Assembly (NCBI GenBank): GCA_022781015.1
Contig: JALEUF010000158.1
Span: 1 to 24,162 of the forward strand
From: Caryophanales bacterium
Lineage (GTDB): Bacteria; Bacillota_I; Bacilli_A; RFN20; CAG-826
Reading direction: 5' to 3'
DNA: 24,162 nt
Shown: piece after piece, positions 6,060-13,932 of the stretch
Numbering within the stretch: position 1 is the first letter of the stretch
Layout: every line of letters begins with the position of its first letter
Notes under the pieces: model-generated
The model's input: only the letters and a program-made list of their open reading frames with translations
Told to the model about the DNA's origin: nothing
The model's database searches: none
Made by a program: the position numbers and the translations under genes

Positions 6060-6245
6060 GTTTCTTTTAGGTAACGGAATAAGAAAAGAAAAAATATTTT
6101 CATTGATATATATTTAGAAAACTTAAATTGACAAATTTTTATTTATAATGGTATGCCTAACGATAAATATAAATTAGTTAATAAAATTAAGCGTTAAATA
6201 GATTTATTATTTTGCAAAACTAGCGGATAATAATAACTGAACGGA

Positions 6246-6263
6246 ATAAAACTTGAGTTTTAT
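6246..6263 (+). repeat. Inverted repeat before the sugar kinase gene
   Basis: ATAAAAC-TTGA-GTTTTAT is a perfect 7-bp inverted repeat ending eight bases before the GAGG ribosome binding site of the kinase gene. It could be an operator or a small mRNA hairpin. I see no convincing promoter pair in 6060-6245; TTGACA (6128-6133) and TATAAT (6144-6149) are both present but only 10 bases apart. Confidence 0.4.
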
Positions 6264-6281
6264 ATCTTGCTGAGGTTAGTA

Positions 6282-7166
6282 ATGGTTATTTGCGTTGGAG
6301 AGATCTTATTGGATATTACCAAAAAAGAAGGTGAATCCAATTTGGAAATGGTAGGAGTTCCTGGAGGGGATTGCTTTATTGTTTCTGCTAATATTGCTCG
6401 TAGCGGAGGGGATACTTCTATTTATGGAGTTACCGGAAATGACTATTTTGGCAAGACCTTGATTGATAAAGCGAAGGCATACCCATTTAAGGGGACTCAT
6501 ATTTTTAGTAGTGAAGAAGCAAATACTACCCTTGCGATTAATTACGAAGAAGAAGGAATATTACATACAGAATATATTAGAAATCATGGAGCAGATTATC
6601 AATTTGATAAAGATTTAAAATTATCAATCCATCAAGGTGATATTGTTCATTTTGGTTCCTTTTTGCTAACAAACAAGAAGGGACGTGTAGTTATTAACTC
6701 CTTTTTGAAACAAATTAAAAAGAACAAATGTTTTTCTTCATTTGATGTCAATTTGAAACTCGATTTATATAAAAATAAAGTAGAAGCCAGGAACATTTAT
6801 TTATCAGTTTTGAAGGAATTTGACATCATTAAAATGAATGATGACGAATATAACTTTTTAGCAAGAAACCAAAAGGTAGCAAATTTTATAAAAACATATT
6901 TGAAACCTGGCGTACTTTTATTTATTACAAAGGGAGTGGAGGGAAGCGTTTGTTATTATAAAGATAGAAGTTATGAAGCAACTTGCCTCCCATTAAATGT
7001 TGTTGATCCTAGAGGTGCTGGAGATGCTTTTTATGCTAGATGTCTATTAGAGCTTGATAATAGACCTCATAAAAATAGCTTTGGAGATGTCAAGTTCTCT
7101 AATATTTTAATGGCTGCAAATATTGATGGAGCGGAAGCCACTCAGTTCATAGGTACTTTAAAATAA
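6282..7166 (+). CDS. PfkB-family carbohydrate kinase, fructokinase-like
   Basis: The 294-residue protein is a ribokinase/PfkB-family sugar kinase. The start 'VICVGEILLDI' resembles fructokinases, 'GGD.F...N.ARSGG' is the sugar-binding turn, 'SFDVNLKLDLY' fits the FDPNxR region, and 'VVDPRGAGDAFYA' near residues 240-252 is the second PfkB signature with the catalytic Asp at about 248 (P-R replaces the common T-T). Fructose is the most likely substrate, but 2-keto-3-deoxygluconate or another sugar is possible. A TTG at 6267 is in frame, but ATG 6282 has GAGG at 6272-6275 in good spacing. Sampled lines here are about 23-28% GC, lower than the surrounding genes. It sits alone between rplS and lepB, which often adjoin in Firmicutes, so it may be a later insertion. 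Confidence 0.88.
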   Translation: MVICVGEILLDITKKEGESNLEMVGVPGGDCFIVSANIARSGGDTSIYGVTGNDYFGKTLIDKAKAYPFKGTHIFSSEEANTTLAINYEEEGILHTEYIRNHGADYQFDKDLKLSIHQGDIVHFGSFLLTNKKGRVVINSFLKQIKKNKCFSSFDVNLKLDLYKNKVEARNIYLSVLKEFDIIKMNDDEYNFLARNQKVANFIKTYLKPGVLLFITKGVEGSVCYYKDRSYEATCLPLNVVDPRGAGDAFYARCLLELDNRPHKNSFGDVKFSNILMAANIDGAEATQFIGTLK

Positions 7167-7194
7167 TTGCCTTAGTAGGCGATATTTCTTTTTA
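7166..7194 (+). terminator. Possible weak terminator after the sugar kinase
   Basis: ATTGCCT (7166-7172) pairs with AGGCGAT (7176-7182 region) across a TAGT loop with one G-T pair, followed by ATTTCTTTTTA. The T-tract is interrupted, so the strength is doubtful. Confidence 0.4.
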
Positions 7195-7217
7195 CTTTAT
7201 TAAGTAAAGATTATAAT
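7191..7217 (+). promoter_or_regulatory. lepB promoter with inverted repeat; probably leaderless
   Basis: A perfect -10 box TATAAT (7212-7217) lies eight bases before the lepB ATG, and no ribosome binding site is present. The -35 region is occupied by TTTACTT-TATT-AAGTAAA (7191-7208), a perfect 7-bp inverted repeat. A -35 match is weak: TTTTTA at 17 bases or TTTACT at 15 bases. The repeat may be an operator or may compensate for the weak -35. Confidence 0.55.
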
Positions 7218-7225
7218 TTGTTGCG

Positions 7226-8116
7226 ATGCCTGATAATTATTTAGAAAATCAAGTACTAGGGGAAATAAAACCCTTAAAGAAAAAACCAAAATGGTGGGTT
7301 ATTGTCATTGATGTAATCCTATTGGTTATTTTCTTGGCCGTCTTGGCTGTTTCAAGTAATGTTGTTTATCTTTCTGCCAAATATGGAGAACCTTTTTATG
7401 TTAGCGGAGCATCAATGTATCCAACGCTAAATTCAAATGGTTTTAGATATAATAAATCAACCGATTCATACACTCCTTTGACTTGGAATATTGGTGATAA
7501 CGGAGATGGAGATATAGTTGATTATGGATGGGCGAAATCCAAGGAAAAAGGAAATTGGAAGGCGGATTTGCATAGATATGACATCGTAATTGTCTATTAT
7601 CCTTCTGATTATACTGATAAGACATATTCGACTCTTAATGCATCAGCATCTTTGAAAATAAAACGTCTAATTGCTTTCCCTGGAGAGACAATCAAATTTG
7701 AAAATGACCCTGCATATAATCCTGTTTGGGGAAAGACAACTATTACCCATGAAGACGGAACCTCAGAAGTCCTTCCTAATTTATATACCCTTGATGATTT
7801 TCCTGATCTTCCTGATGGAACTAAATATTATATCGAAGGCAGAAGTACCGTTACGAAGACTACTATTGAAACAAAATTAAAAGACGATGAGTATTTTGTA
7901 ATGGGCGATAATAGAATCGGGGCACATAGCGATGATTCTCGTAATGTTGGACCTTTAAAAGATAATATGATTCAAGGAAAGGCTTATGTTTTAACCGGCA
8001 TGAGGAAACTTGCCTATGTTCAAAAAGAAGATGGTACTATTGTTAAGGAACCAAAGTTTTTATTGAACAAGATAAGGATGCCTTGGGACTACATAAGTTT
8101 GGAATATAAAGCATGA
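7226..8116 (+). CDS. lepB: Type I signal peptidase LepB
   Basis: The 296-residue protein is signal peptidase I, which removes signal peptides from exported proteins at the outer face of the membrane. One membrane segment spans about residues 23-45 after a Lys-rich cytoplasmic start. The catalytic Ser is S63 in 'VSGASMYPTL', the general-base Lys is K146 in 'KIKRLIAFPGETI', and 'MGDNRIGAHSDDSRNVGP' near 226-243 is the third box. At 296 residues it is much longer than B. subtilis SipS (184). Extra sequence lies between the Ser and Lys boxes (about residues 70-115) and again between the Lys box and the MGDNR box. The stop overlaps the rbgA start (ATGA), coupling the genes. ATG 7226 has no ribosome binding site; the near -10 box points to a leaderless start. 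Confidence 0.95.
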   Translation: MPDNYLENQVLGEIKPLKKKPKWWVIVIDVILLVIFLAVLAVSSNVVYLSAKYGEPFYVSGASMYPTLNSNGFRYNKSTDSYTPLTWNIGDNGDGDIVDYGWAKSKEKGNWKADLHRYDIVIVYYPSDYTDKTYSTLNASASLKIKRLIAFPGETIKFENDPAYNPVWGKTTITHEDGTSEVLPNLYTLDDFPDLPDGTKYYIEGRSTVTKTTIETKLKDDEYFVMGDNRIGAHSDDSRNVGPLKDNMIQGKAYVLTGMRKLAYVQKEDGTIVKEPKFLLNKIRMPWDYISLEYKA

Positions 8117-8976
8117 AAGCGCAAAACGTACATTACTTTCCTGGGCACATGCAAAAAGCCCTTAGAATTATTGAAAACTATGCAAAAGTCGTAGATTTGA
8201 TTGTAGAAATAGTCGATGCTAGGGCTCCTTTTTCTTCCCGCAATCCACTATTAGATAAAATAGCTAATGGTAAATCTAGGATAATTTTATTATCAAAATC
8301 AGATATGGCAGACCAAGAAGTTACTTCATCTTGGATCTCTTATTTTAAGAAAAATAACATTCCTTCAATTTCAGGTAATCTTAAAAAGGATAAGTTTGTT
8401 AATATCCTTTCAATGTCTGCTTCCTCTTTATTAAAAACCAAAAGAGAAAAAGAGAAACGTTTTGGCATGAAGCCACAGCCAATCAAAGCCATGATTATCG
8501 GTATACCTAATGTTGGCAAGTCTACATTAATAAATAATCTTGGCGGAAGAAAGATTGCTAACGTTGGAAATAAGGCTGGCATAACTAGAGCCGAACAATG
8601 GATTAAATTAAGTACCGATTTTATCTTGCTAGATACTCCAGGCATCTTGCCAATGAATTATCTAGATAAAAATGAGGCTGTTAGATTGGCCTTGCTAGGT
8701 TCGATGAGAGAAGACGTTTTACCTACTGTCGATTTATCTTATTCCTTATTAGATTATTTAAGAATCAATTATCCTAATTTATTGAACGAAAGGTTTTCTA
8801 TTGACGATTTAAGTAAATTTAATAATGATGATATTTTACTTTCTATCGCTTCTAGAAGAGGCTTATTAGAAGGCAAGGATTATTCAATAGAAAAAGCAGC
8901 CTATTTGCTTATTAAAGAATTTAAAGATGGTTTATTAGGGAGAGCGTCTTTAGAAAGGCCTAGCAATGCTAACTGA
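8113..8976 (+). CDS. rbgA: Ribosome assembly GTPase RbgA (YlqF)
   Basis: The 287-residue protein is RbgA, a circularly permuted GTPase needed late in 50S assembly in Bacillota. The permuted order is visible: G4 at S61-K-S-D64, then the P-loop G130-I-P-N-V-G-K-S-T, the G2 Thr in 'GITR' near 158, and G3 D174-T-P-G177. 'HYFPGHMQKA' at the N-terminus and the helical C-terminal region after residue 190 complete the family pattern. The G4 motif reads S-K-S-D instead of N-K-x-D, which may alter guanine recognition. It overlaps lepB by four bases and rnhB by 11, as part of a lepB-rbgA-rnhB run. Confidence 0.96.
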   Translation: MKAQNVHYFPGHMQKALRIIENYAKVVDLIVEIVDARAPFSSRNPLLDKIANGKSRIILLSKSDMADQEVTSSWISYFKKNNIPSISGNLKKDKFVNILSMSASSLLKTKREKEKRFGMKPQPIKAMIIGIPNVGKSTLINNLGGRKIANVGNKAGITRAEQWIKLSTDFILLDTPGILPMNYLDKNEAVRLALLGSMREDVLPTVDLSYSLLDYLRINYPNLLNERFSIDDLSKFNNDDILLSIASRRGLLEGKDYSIEKAAYLLIKEFKDGLLGRASLERPSNAN

Positions 8977-9583
8977 GCAAGATAAATATTACTCTGATGT
9001 AGTTACTTCTATAGTAGGAGTCGATGAAGCTGGAAGAGGACCTTTGGCCGGGCCTGTTGTTGCGGCGGCATGTATTTTGCCTAGAGACTATAAAAACAAT
9101 TTGATAAACGATTCTAAGCAGGTAAGCGAGAAACGTAGAGAAGAATTGTTCATCGAGATTAAGAAAGTTGCCATTGCCTATGGGATATGCTTCGTCTCTG
9201 CCCCCGAAATAGATAAGTTAAATATCTACGAGGCAACAAAAGTTGCAATGAAAGGTGCGATTGAACAAATCAAAGTTCCTTATCAACTTATTTTGACCGA
9301 TGCTATGAAACTAGATTTGCCAATAGAAGTAATTCCTTTGATTAAAGGAGATGCAAGGTGCGAGAACATTGCTGCAGCTTCGATTTTAGCCAAAGTGAGT
9401 AGGGACCATTATATGTGCGAACTAGAGAAGCAATATCCTAATTTTAAGTTTTCTGTCCATAAAGGATATGGGACGAAACTTCATCTAGAAGAAATAGAAA
9501 AATATGGTCCTATTAAAGATATCCATAGATTTACATACGCACCTGTTAAGAAATATTTTGTAAAGCAACTTACTCTTTTTTGA
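8966..9583 (+). CDS. rnhB: Ribonuclease HII
   Basis: The 205-residue protein is RNase HII, which cuts RNA in RNA-DNA hybrids and at single ribonucleotides left in DNA. The metal-binding acids are in place: D20-E21 in 'VGVDEAGRGPLAGPVVAAA', D112 in 'ILTDAM' and D129 in 'LIKGDA', with 'IAAASILAKVSRDHYM' and 'HKGYGTKLH' following as usual. Length is normal. ATG 8966 lies inside the end of rbgA, and GAAAGG at 8953-8958 seven bases upstream supports this start. It is probably cotranscribed with lepB and rbgA. Confidence 0.97.
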   Translation: MLTEQDKYYSDVVTSIVGVDEAGRGPLAGPVVAAACILPRDYKNNLINDSKQVSEKRREELFIEIKKVAIAYGICFVSAPEIDKLNIYEATKVAMKGAIEQIKVPYQLILTDAMKLDLPIEVIPLIKGDARCENIAAASILAKVSRDHYMCELEKQYPNFKFSVHKGYGTKLHLEEIEKYGPIKDIHRFTYAPVKKYFVKQLTLF

Positions 9584-9600
9584 GCCTTTTTATATTTTTG

Positions 9601-9622
9601 CCTCCTACATATATAGTGGAGG
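9601..9622 (+). promoter_or_regulatory. Hairpin that pairs with the dprA ribosome binding site
   Basis: CCTCC (9601-9605) is complementary to the dprA Shine-Dalgarno GGAGG (9618-9622); with one bulge the stem extends by A-T and C-G around an ATATATA loop. In the mRNA this would hide the ribosome binding site. The pairing is seen; regulation of dprA translation is inferred. Confidence 0.45.
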
Positions 9623-9628
9623 AAATTT

Positions 9629-10426
9629 ATGAAGTCAAAAGAGATAATGCTATATTTGGCCGTCAAATATAAAGGCAATTTCGATGAAATGTATAACGCC
9701 ATTAGGAGCAAACTCCCTTTGGAAGAAGAAGATGTAGAACGAGTAAGTGAATCTATTGGCTGCAAATACGTAACGATATTAGATCCAGAATACCCACAAC
9801 AATTAAGGACTGCTATTAGGCCGCCTTTTGTTCTTTTCTATAAAGGCAATCTAGAGCTTATTAATGGATCTATTCCTCTGCTTTCGGTTGTAGGTTCAAG
9901 AGAACCTTCTAGTTATAGTAGCGAAACGGTGGGTAAAATTTGTGGCGACTTAGCCAAAAAAGGAGTGGGAATAATATCTGGATTAGCTAAAGGAATTGAT
10001 ACAGTTGCTTTAAAATCCGCCCTTCCATATGGCAAGGCTATTGCGGTTTTAGGAACTTCCTTAGACTCTTGTTACCCACTAGAAAATTACGATTTACAGC
10101 AAGAAATCGGCAATTGCGGACTTTTGTTATCAGAATTCCCACCAGGAGTTGGGCCTAGTAAAATAAACTTCCCAGCTAGAAATAGAATCACGGTGGGATT
10201 ATCTTATTCTTTATTGGTGGGAGAAGTTCAAAGAAGGAGTGGGACTTTAATATCAGTTACCTTTGCTTTAAATAGAGGGTGCGATATTGGTGTATTGCCT
10301 TCTAGGGCCACTGAAGATACTTATAACAATAGACTTATACAGGATGGAGCTATCCTAGTTAATTCTAGTGAGGATGTTTTGGGTTTCTTCTCTAATTTGG
10401 TCCCATTAAAGAAAAAAATTTTCTAA
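9629..10426 (+). CDS. dprA: DNA processing protein DprA (Smf)
   Basis: The 265-residue protein is DprA, which binds incoming single-stranded DNA and loads RecA in natural transformation. The Rossmann-like core carries 'LLSVVGSREPSSYS', 'IISGLAKGIDTVALKSAL' (often SGGARGID), 'AIAVLGTSLDSCYPLENYDL', 'LLSEFPPG', 'FPARNRITVGLS' and 'RRSGTLISV'. About 65 residues precede the core; the C-terminal winged-helix domain found in many DprA proteins is missing, as the protein ends about 20 residues after 'LIQDGAILVNSSED'. The gene starts 45 bases after rnhB with a GGAGG site that may be sequestered. dprA alone does not show competence; no other competence gene is in the window. Confidence 0.95.
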   Translation: MKSKEIMLYLAVKYKGNFDEMYNAIRSKLPLEEEDVERVSESIGCKYVTILDPEYPQQLRTAIRPPFVLFYKGNLELINGSIPLLSVVGSREPSSYSSETVGKICGDLAKKGVGIISGLAKGIDTVALKSALPYGKAIAVLGTSLDSCYPLENYDLQQEIGNCGLLLSEFPPGVGPSKINFPARNRITVGLSYSLLVGEVQRRSGTLISVTFALNRGCDIGVLPSRATEDTYNNRLIQDGAILVNSSEDVLGFFSNLVPLKKKIF

Positions 10427-10470
10427 ATTTATAAATAACCTATTATTTATATATATAGGAAAGGGAGAAA

Positions 10471-10536
10471 GTGGCTTTGACAAGTCTATTTATCCTTATT
10501 ATATTCATACTCGCTTATGAAATTAGTTATCGTTGA
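10471..10536 (+). CDS. Possible small hydrophobic leader peptide overlapping topA
   Basis: A GTG at 10471 follows AAAGGGAG (10460-10467) closely and opens a 21-codon frame reading M-A-L-T-S-L-F-I-L-I-I-F-I-L-A-Y-E-I-S-Y-R, ending at TGA 10534-10536. It overlaps the topA start in another frame. The peptide looks like a single membrane segment. topA itself has no ribosome binding site, so ribosomes ending here could restart on topA. The alternative is that the frame is chance sequence over the topA promoter, which occupies the same bases. Low confidence. Confidence 0.25.
   Translation: MALTSLFILIIFILAYEISYR
10477..10505 (+). promoter_or_regulatory. topA promoter, giving a very short leader
   Basis: A consensus TTGACA (10477-10482), a 17-base spacer and TATATT (10500-10505) form a strong sigma-A promoter. 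Only 11 bases separate the -10 box from ATG 10517, so the mRNA leader would be about 3-6 bases and cannot carry a ribosome binding site. Confidence 0.75.
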
Positions 10537-12649
10537 ATCTCCGTACAAATCACACACAATTGGTCAAATTCTTGGCCCAGATTACAAAGTTGTCGCCTCT
10601 ACTGGTCATATTAGGGATCTTTCTACAAAAGGGAAAGGTGGACTAGGTATCGATATAGAAAATGGCTTCAAACCTAACTGGGTTATTTCTCCATCCAAGA
10701 AGGCTACTGTCTCCAAACTTATAAGTGAGGCAAAAACTGCTGAACAAGTAATTCTTGCAACTGACCCTGATAGGGAAGGAGAAGCAATCTCTTGGCATTT
10801 GGCCCAAGTTTTACATTTGCCTGTAGAGACAACTTCACGTCTATGTTTCCATGAAATTACAAAACCCGCCATCCAAGAAGCAGTTAATAATCCTGGCGTT
10901 ATTGATATGAAGCTTGTAAAAGCACAGGAAACACGCCGCATGGAAGATAGAATCATTGGTTTTAGGGTTTCTACTCTTCTTCAAAAGAAAGCCGGTGTCA
11001 AATCCGCTGGCAGAGTTCAATCATCAACATTAAGGATGATTGTTGATAGGCAAAAGGCTATTGATGCTTTTATCCCAGATGAATATTGGACAATTGATGT
11101 CTTAGTTGAAATTGAAGGCAAGGAATATAAAGCCATATTGACTAAGGTTGATGGCAAGCCTTTTAAATGTCATAGCAAGGAAGAAGCAGAAGCGATATTA
11201 AATAGAATCGCGCCTACATTAAAGATTTCTTCTTTGAAAAAGGAAGAGAAAAGTGTCAATCCTCCATTGCCTTTGACCACTTCTTCAATGCAACAGGCTG
11301 CTTATAATAAATATAAATTCTCTAATAAACGTACCCAGGATATTGCCCAACGCTTATATGAAGGTATGACCATTAATGACGAGCATGTTGGTTTGATTAC
11401 TTATATGAGAACCGACTCTACCCGTATCTCTCCTCAATTCTTTTCTAAACACGCTATACCATTTATTAAAGAAAAATATGGAGATCAATATATTGGTTCC
11501 TTACGTCAAAAGAAGAATGGCGAGAACGTACAGGACGCTCACGAAGCCATTAGACCTACTGGCACCCATAGGACTCCTGAAGTAGTGGCCAAATATGTTT
11601 CACCAGACGAAGCGAAGCTATACCGTTTGATTTATTGCCGTGCGATGGCTTCTTTAATGGCTCCTAAAAAGGTCGAGAAAACAACAATTAATCTTACCTG
11701 CAATGGCCTAGAATTCGTTATAAATGGATCAACTACATTATTCAAAGGTTTCGAAGTAATTTATGGTGAATTCGAAGACGAAGACGACGAATGCAGTCTC
11801 CCTATTGTTAAAGAAGGCGAGGAATTAAAAGTTTCCAAAGTCAATCCAGAACAGAAATTCACTAAACCTGAACCTGCCTATACCGAAGCTAGTATTGTCA
11901 AGGCAATGGAAGTCAATGGAATTGGACGTCCATCAACATATGCCACGACAATCGAGACATTATTAAAAAGAAAATATGTTACTTCTACAAAAGGGGTACT
12001 TAGCCCAACTGAAGACGGTATTAAGACCGTTGCCATTTTAAGTAAATATTTCCCTGATGTTGTTTCTACTACCTATTCAAAAGATATGGAAATTGTCTTG
12101 GATAACGTGGCGGATGGAAATGAAACTTTACTTGAAGCCATGAATAACTTTTATAAACCATTTAATGAGGCTTATGAAGAAGCCAAGGTAAAGATGTATA
12201 AAGACGATTATAAAGAAACTGGTGAAATGTGCCCAATATGTGGCAAACCTCTTGTTTATAAAAAGAACAAGAAAGGGCAAGAATTTATTGCATGTTCTGG
12301 TTTCCCTTCCTGCACATATATTAAGAAAGAAGAAGCTGAACAAAAGGTTGAATATACAAGTGAAAATTGCCCTGAATGCGGTTCTCACTTAGTCTATAAA
12401 TTAAATAGAAAGGGAGAGAAGTTCATCGGGTGTTCTTCTTATCCTAAATGCAAATATACCGCTTCTATTGATGGTAAGCCTACCAAAAAGGCTGAAAAGG
12501 TAGTCTATACTGAGAAAGATTATGTAAAACCATGCCCACACTGCAAAGACGGACATCTTGTTGTTAAACAAGGTAAAAGAGCCCAATTTCTAGGTTGCAC
12601 GAATTTCCCGAAATGCCGTTACCACGAGTGGATCGAAAAGAAGAAGTAA
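10517..12649 (+). CDS. topA: DNA topoisomerase I
   Basis: The 710-residue protein is type IA topoisomerase I, which relaxes negative supercoils. The TOPRIM domain starts with 'LVIVESPYKS' (E7) and carries D83-P-D-R-E-G-E. The catalytic Tyr is Y296 in 'LITYMRTDSTRIS'. 'AQETRRMEDRIIGF.VS..L' and 'AGRVQSSTLRMIVDRQ' lie between them. Three C-terminal zinc ribbons occupy about residues 570-710: 'CPICGKP...CSGFPSC', 'CPECGSH...CSSYPKC' and 'CPHCKDG...CTNFPKC'. Length is normal. The stop shares one base with the trmFO start (TAATG), and the topA-trmFO-xerC order matches B. subtilis. Confidence 0.98.
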   Translation: MKLVIVESPYKSHTIGQILGPDYKVVASTGHIRDLSTKGKGGLGIDIENGFKPNWVISPSKKATVSKLISEAKTAEQVILATDPDREGEAISWHLAQVLHLPVETTSRLCFHEITKPAIQEAVNNPGVIDMKLVKAQETRRMEDRIIGFRVSTLLQKKAGVKSAGRVQSSTLRMIVDRQKAIDAFIPDEYWTIDVLVEIEGKEYKAILTKVDGKPFKCHSKEEAEAILNRIAPTLKISSLKKEEKSVNPPLPLTTSSMQQAAYNKYKFSNKRTQDIAQRLYEGMTINDEHVGLITYMRTDSTRISPQFFSKHAIPFIKEKYGDQYIGSLRQKKNGENVQDAHEAIRPTGTHRTPEVVAKYVSPDEAKLYRLIYCRAMASLMAPKKVEKTTINLTCNGLEFVINGSTTLFKGFEVIYGEFEDEDDECSLPIVKEGEELKVSKVNPEQKFTKPEPAYTEASIVKAMEVNGIGRPSTYATTIETLLKRKYVTSTKGVLSPTEDGIKTVAILSKYFPDVVSTTYSKDMEIVLDNVADGNETLLEAMNNFYKPFNEAYEEAKVKMYKDDYKETGEMCPICGKPLVYKKNKKGQEFIACSGFPSCTYIKKEEAEQKVEYTSENCPECGSHLVYKLNRKGEKFIGCSSYPKCKYTASIDGKPTKKAEKVVYTEKDYVKPCPHCKDGHLVVKQGKRAQFLGCTNFPKCRYHEWIEKKK

Positions 12650-13932
12650 TGGAAAAAGCTTTTATTATTGGCGGCGGTCTTGCCGGAAGTGAGGCTAGCT
12701 ACTATTTACTTAAAAAGGGTTATGATGTAACTCTTTTTGAGGCACGTCCAGAATATAAGGATAATGCCCATTATAGCGATAAACTTGGGGAATTGGTCTG
12801 CTCTAATTCGTTAAAATCTAAAAAATTAGATAATGCCTGCGGTTTACTAAAAGAAGAAATCCGTTTAATGGGTTCAATAATGATGGAAGCCGCTTCTTTT
12901 TCTGAAGTCCCTTCAGGGAATGCACTTGGGGTTGATAGGGATAGATTTTCCTCCTATATCGATTCCAAATTGAAGTCTTTTCCTAACTTCCATTTAGTCA
13001 ATAAAGAGATAACTTCCTTGCCTGATGAAGATGTTATTCTGGCTACTGGTCCACTTACTTCTTCTCCCTTATTAGATTGCCTAAAAGATATAGTGGGTCA
13101 ATCGAATTTGTCATTTTTTGATGCTTCGGCTCCTATTGTTAAGAAGTCTAGTATCGATTTTTCAATCTGCTATTTTAAGTCTAGATATGAGCAAGATGAT
13201 TCTTCGTATATAAATTGCCCATTTACCAAAGACCAATATTACCAATTCGTAAAAGAATTACTAGGCGCCCAAAGGGCATTGCTTCATGAATTTGATACAA
13301 AATATTTTGAAGGTTGTCTTCCTGTTGAAGTTATTGCTTCTAGGGGAATGGAAACATTACGTCATGGTCCTTTAAAGCCTTTTGGACTAGAAAAGAATAA
13401 AGGCGATAGGCCTTATGCGGTCTTGCAGTTAAGACAAGATGACTACATGGGTGAGCTATATAACCTTGTTGGGTTTCAAACTAACCTTACCTATAGCGAA
13501 CAAAAAAGAGTCTTTTCTTTGATTCCCGGATTAGAAAATGCCGAATTTGTTAGATATGGATTAATGCATAGGAATTCCTATATTGATTCTCCGAATTCCC
13601 TTAATGATGACCTGAGCTTAAAAAATAAATCCAATGTATTTATTGCAGGTCAATTAAGTGGAGTAGAAGGGTATGTTGAATCTGCTGCCTCGGGGTTATT
13701 AGCTGCTATTTCTTATGATGCTAGAAATAGTGGCAAACAATTTGAACTCCCTCCAAGAAGCACGGTTTTAGGTGCCTTGATGGCATATGTTTTAGGTTGT
13801 AAAGGCAAATATTTTGCCCCGATGAATGCAAATTGGGCTTTGCTTCCTATGGTAAATAAATACAATAAAGAAGAAGCAATCCAAAAGGCCATAAATGAAA
13901 TCCAAGAATACTACAAAAAATATAACGATTGA
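12649..13932 (+). CDS. trmFO: Folate-dependent tRNA U54 methyltransferase TrmFO
   Basis: The 427-residue flavoprotein makes m5U54 in the T-loop of tRNA with methylene-tetrahydrofolate as carbon donor. The FAD-binding start 'IIGGGLAGSEASYYLLKKGYDVTLFEARP' is broken here only by citation; further landmarks are 'ELVCSNSLKS', 'VDRDRFS', 'GCLPVEVIASRGMETLRHGPLKP', 'AVLQLRQDD', 'NLVGFQTNLT', 'IAGQLSGVEGYVESAASGL' and 'FAPMNANWALLP'. The frame is open back to 12595, but ATG 12649 is chosen because the family starts just before the FAD loop and it overlaps the topA stop as TAATG. It overlaps xerC by 38 bases. Confidence 0.97.
   Translation: MEKAFIIGGGLAGSEASYYLLKKGYDVTLFEARPEYKDNAHYSDKLGELVCSNSLKSKKLDNACGLLKEEIRLMGSIMMEAASFSEVPSGNALGVDRDRFSSYIDSKLKSFPNFHLVNKEITSLPDEDVILATGPLTSSPLLDCLKDIVGQSNLSFFDASAPIVKKSSIDFSICYFKSRYEQDDSSYINCPFTKDQYYQFVKELLGAQRALLHEFDTKYFEGCLPVEVIASRGMETLRHGPLKPFGLEKNKGDRPYAVLQLRQDDYMGELYNLVGFQTNLTYSEQKRVFSLIPGLENAEFVRYGLMHRNSYIDSPNSLNDDLSLKNKSNVFIAGQLSGVEGYVESAASGLLAAISYDARNSGKQFELPPRSTVLGALMAYVLGCKGKYFAPMNANWALLPMVNKYNKEEAIQKAINEIQEYYKKYND

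Noticed and set aside
6128..6149. TTGACA and TATAAT as the kinase promoter
   Set aside because: They are only 10 bases apart, which is too close for sigma-A; no other convincing pair was seen in this gap.
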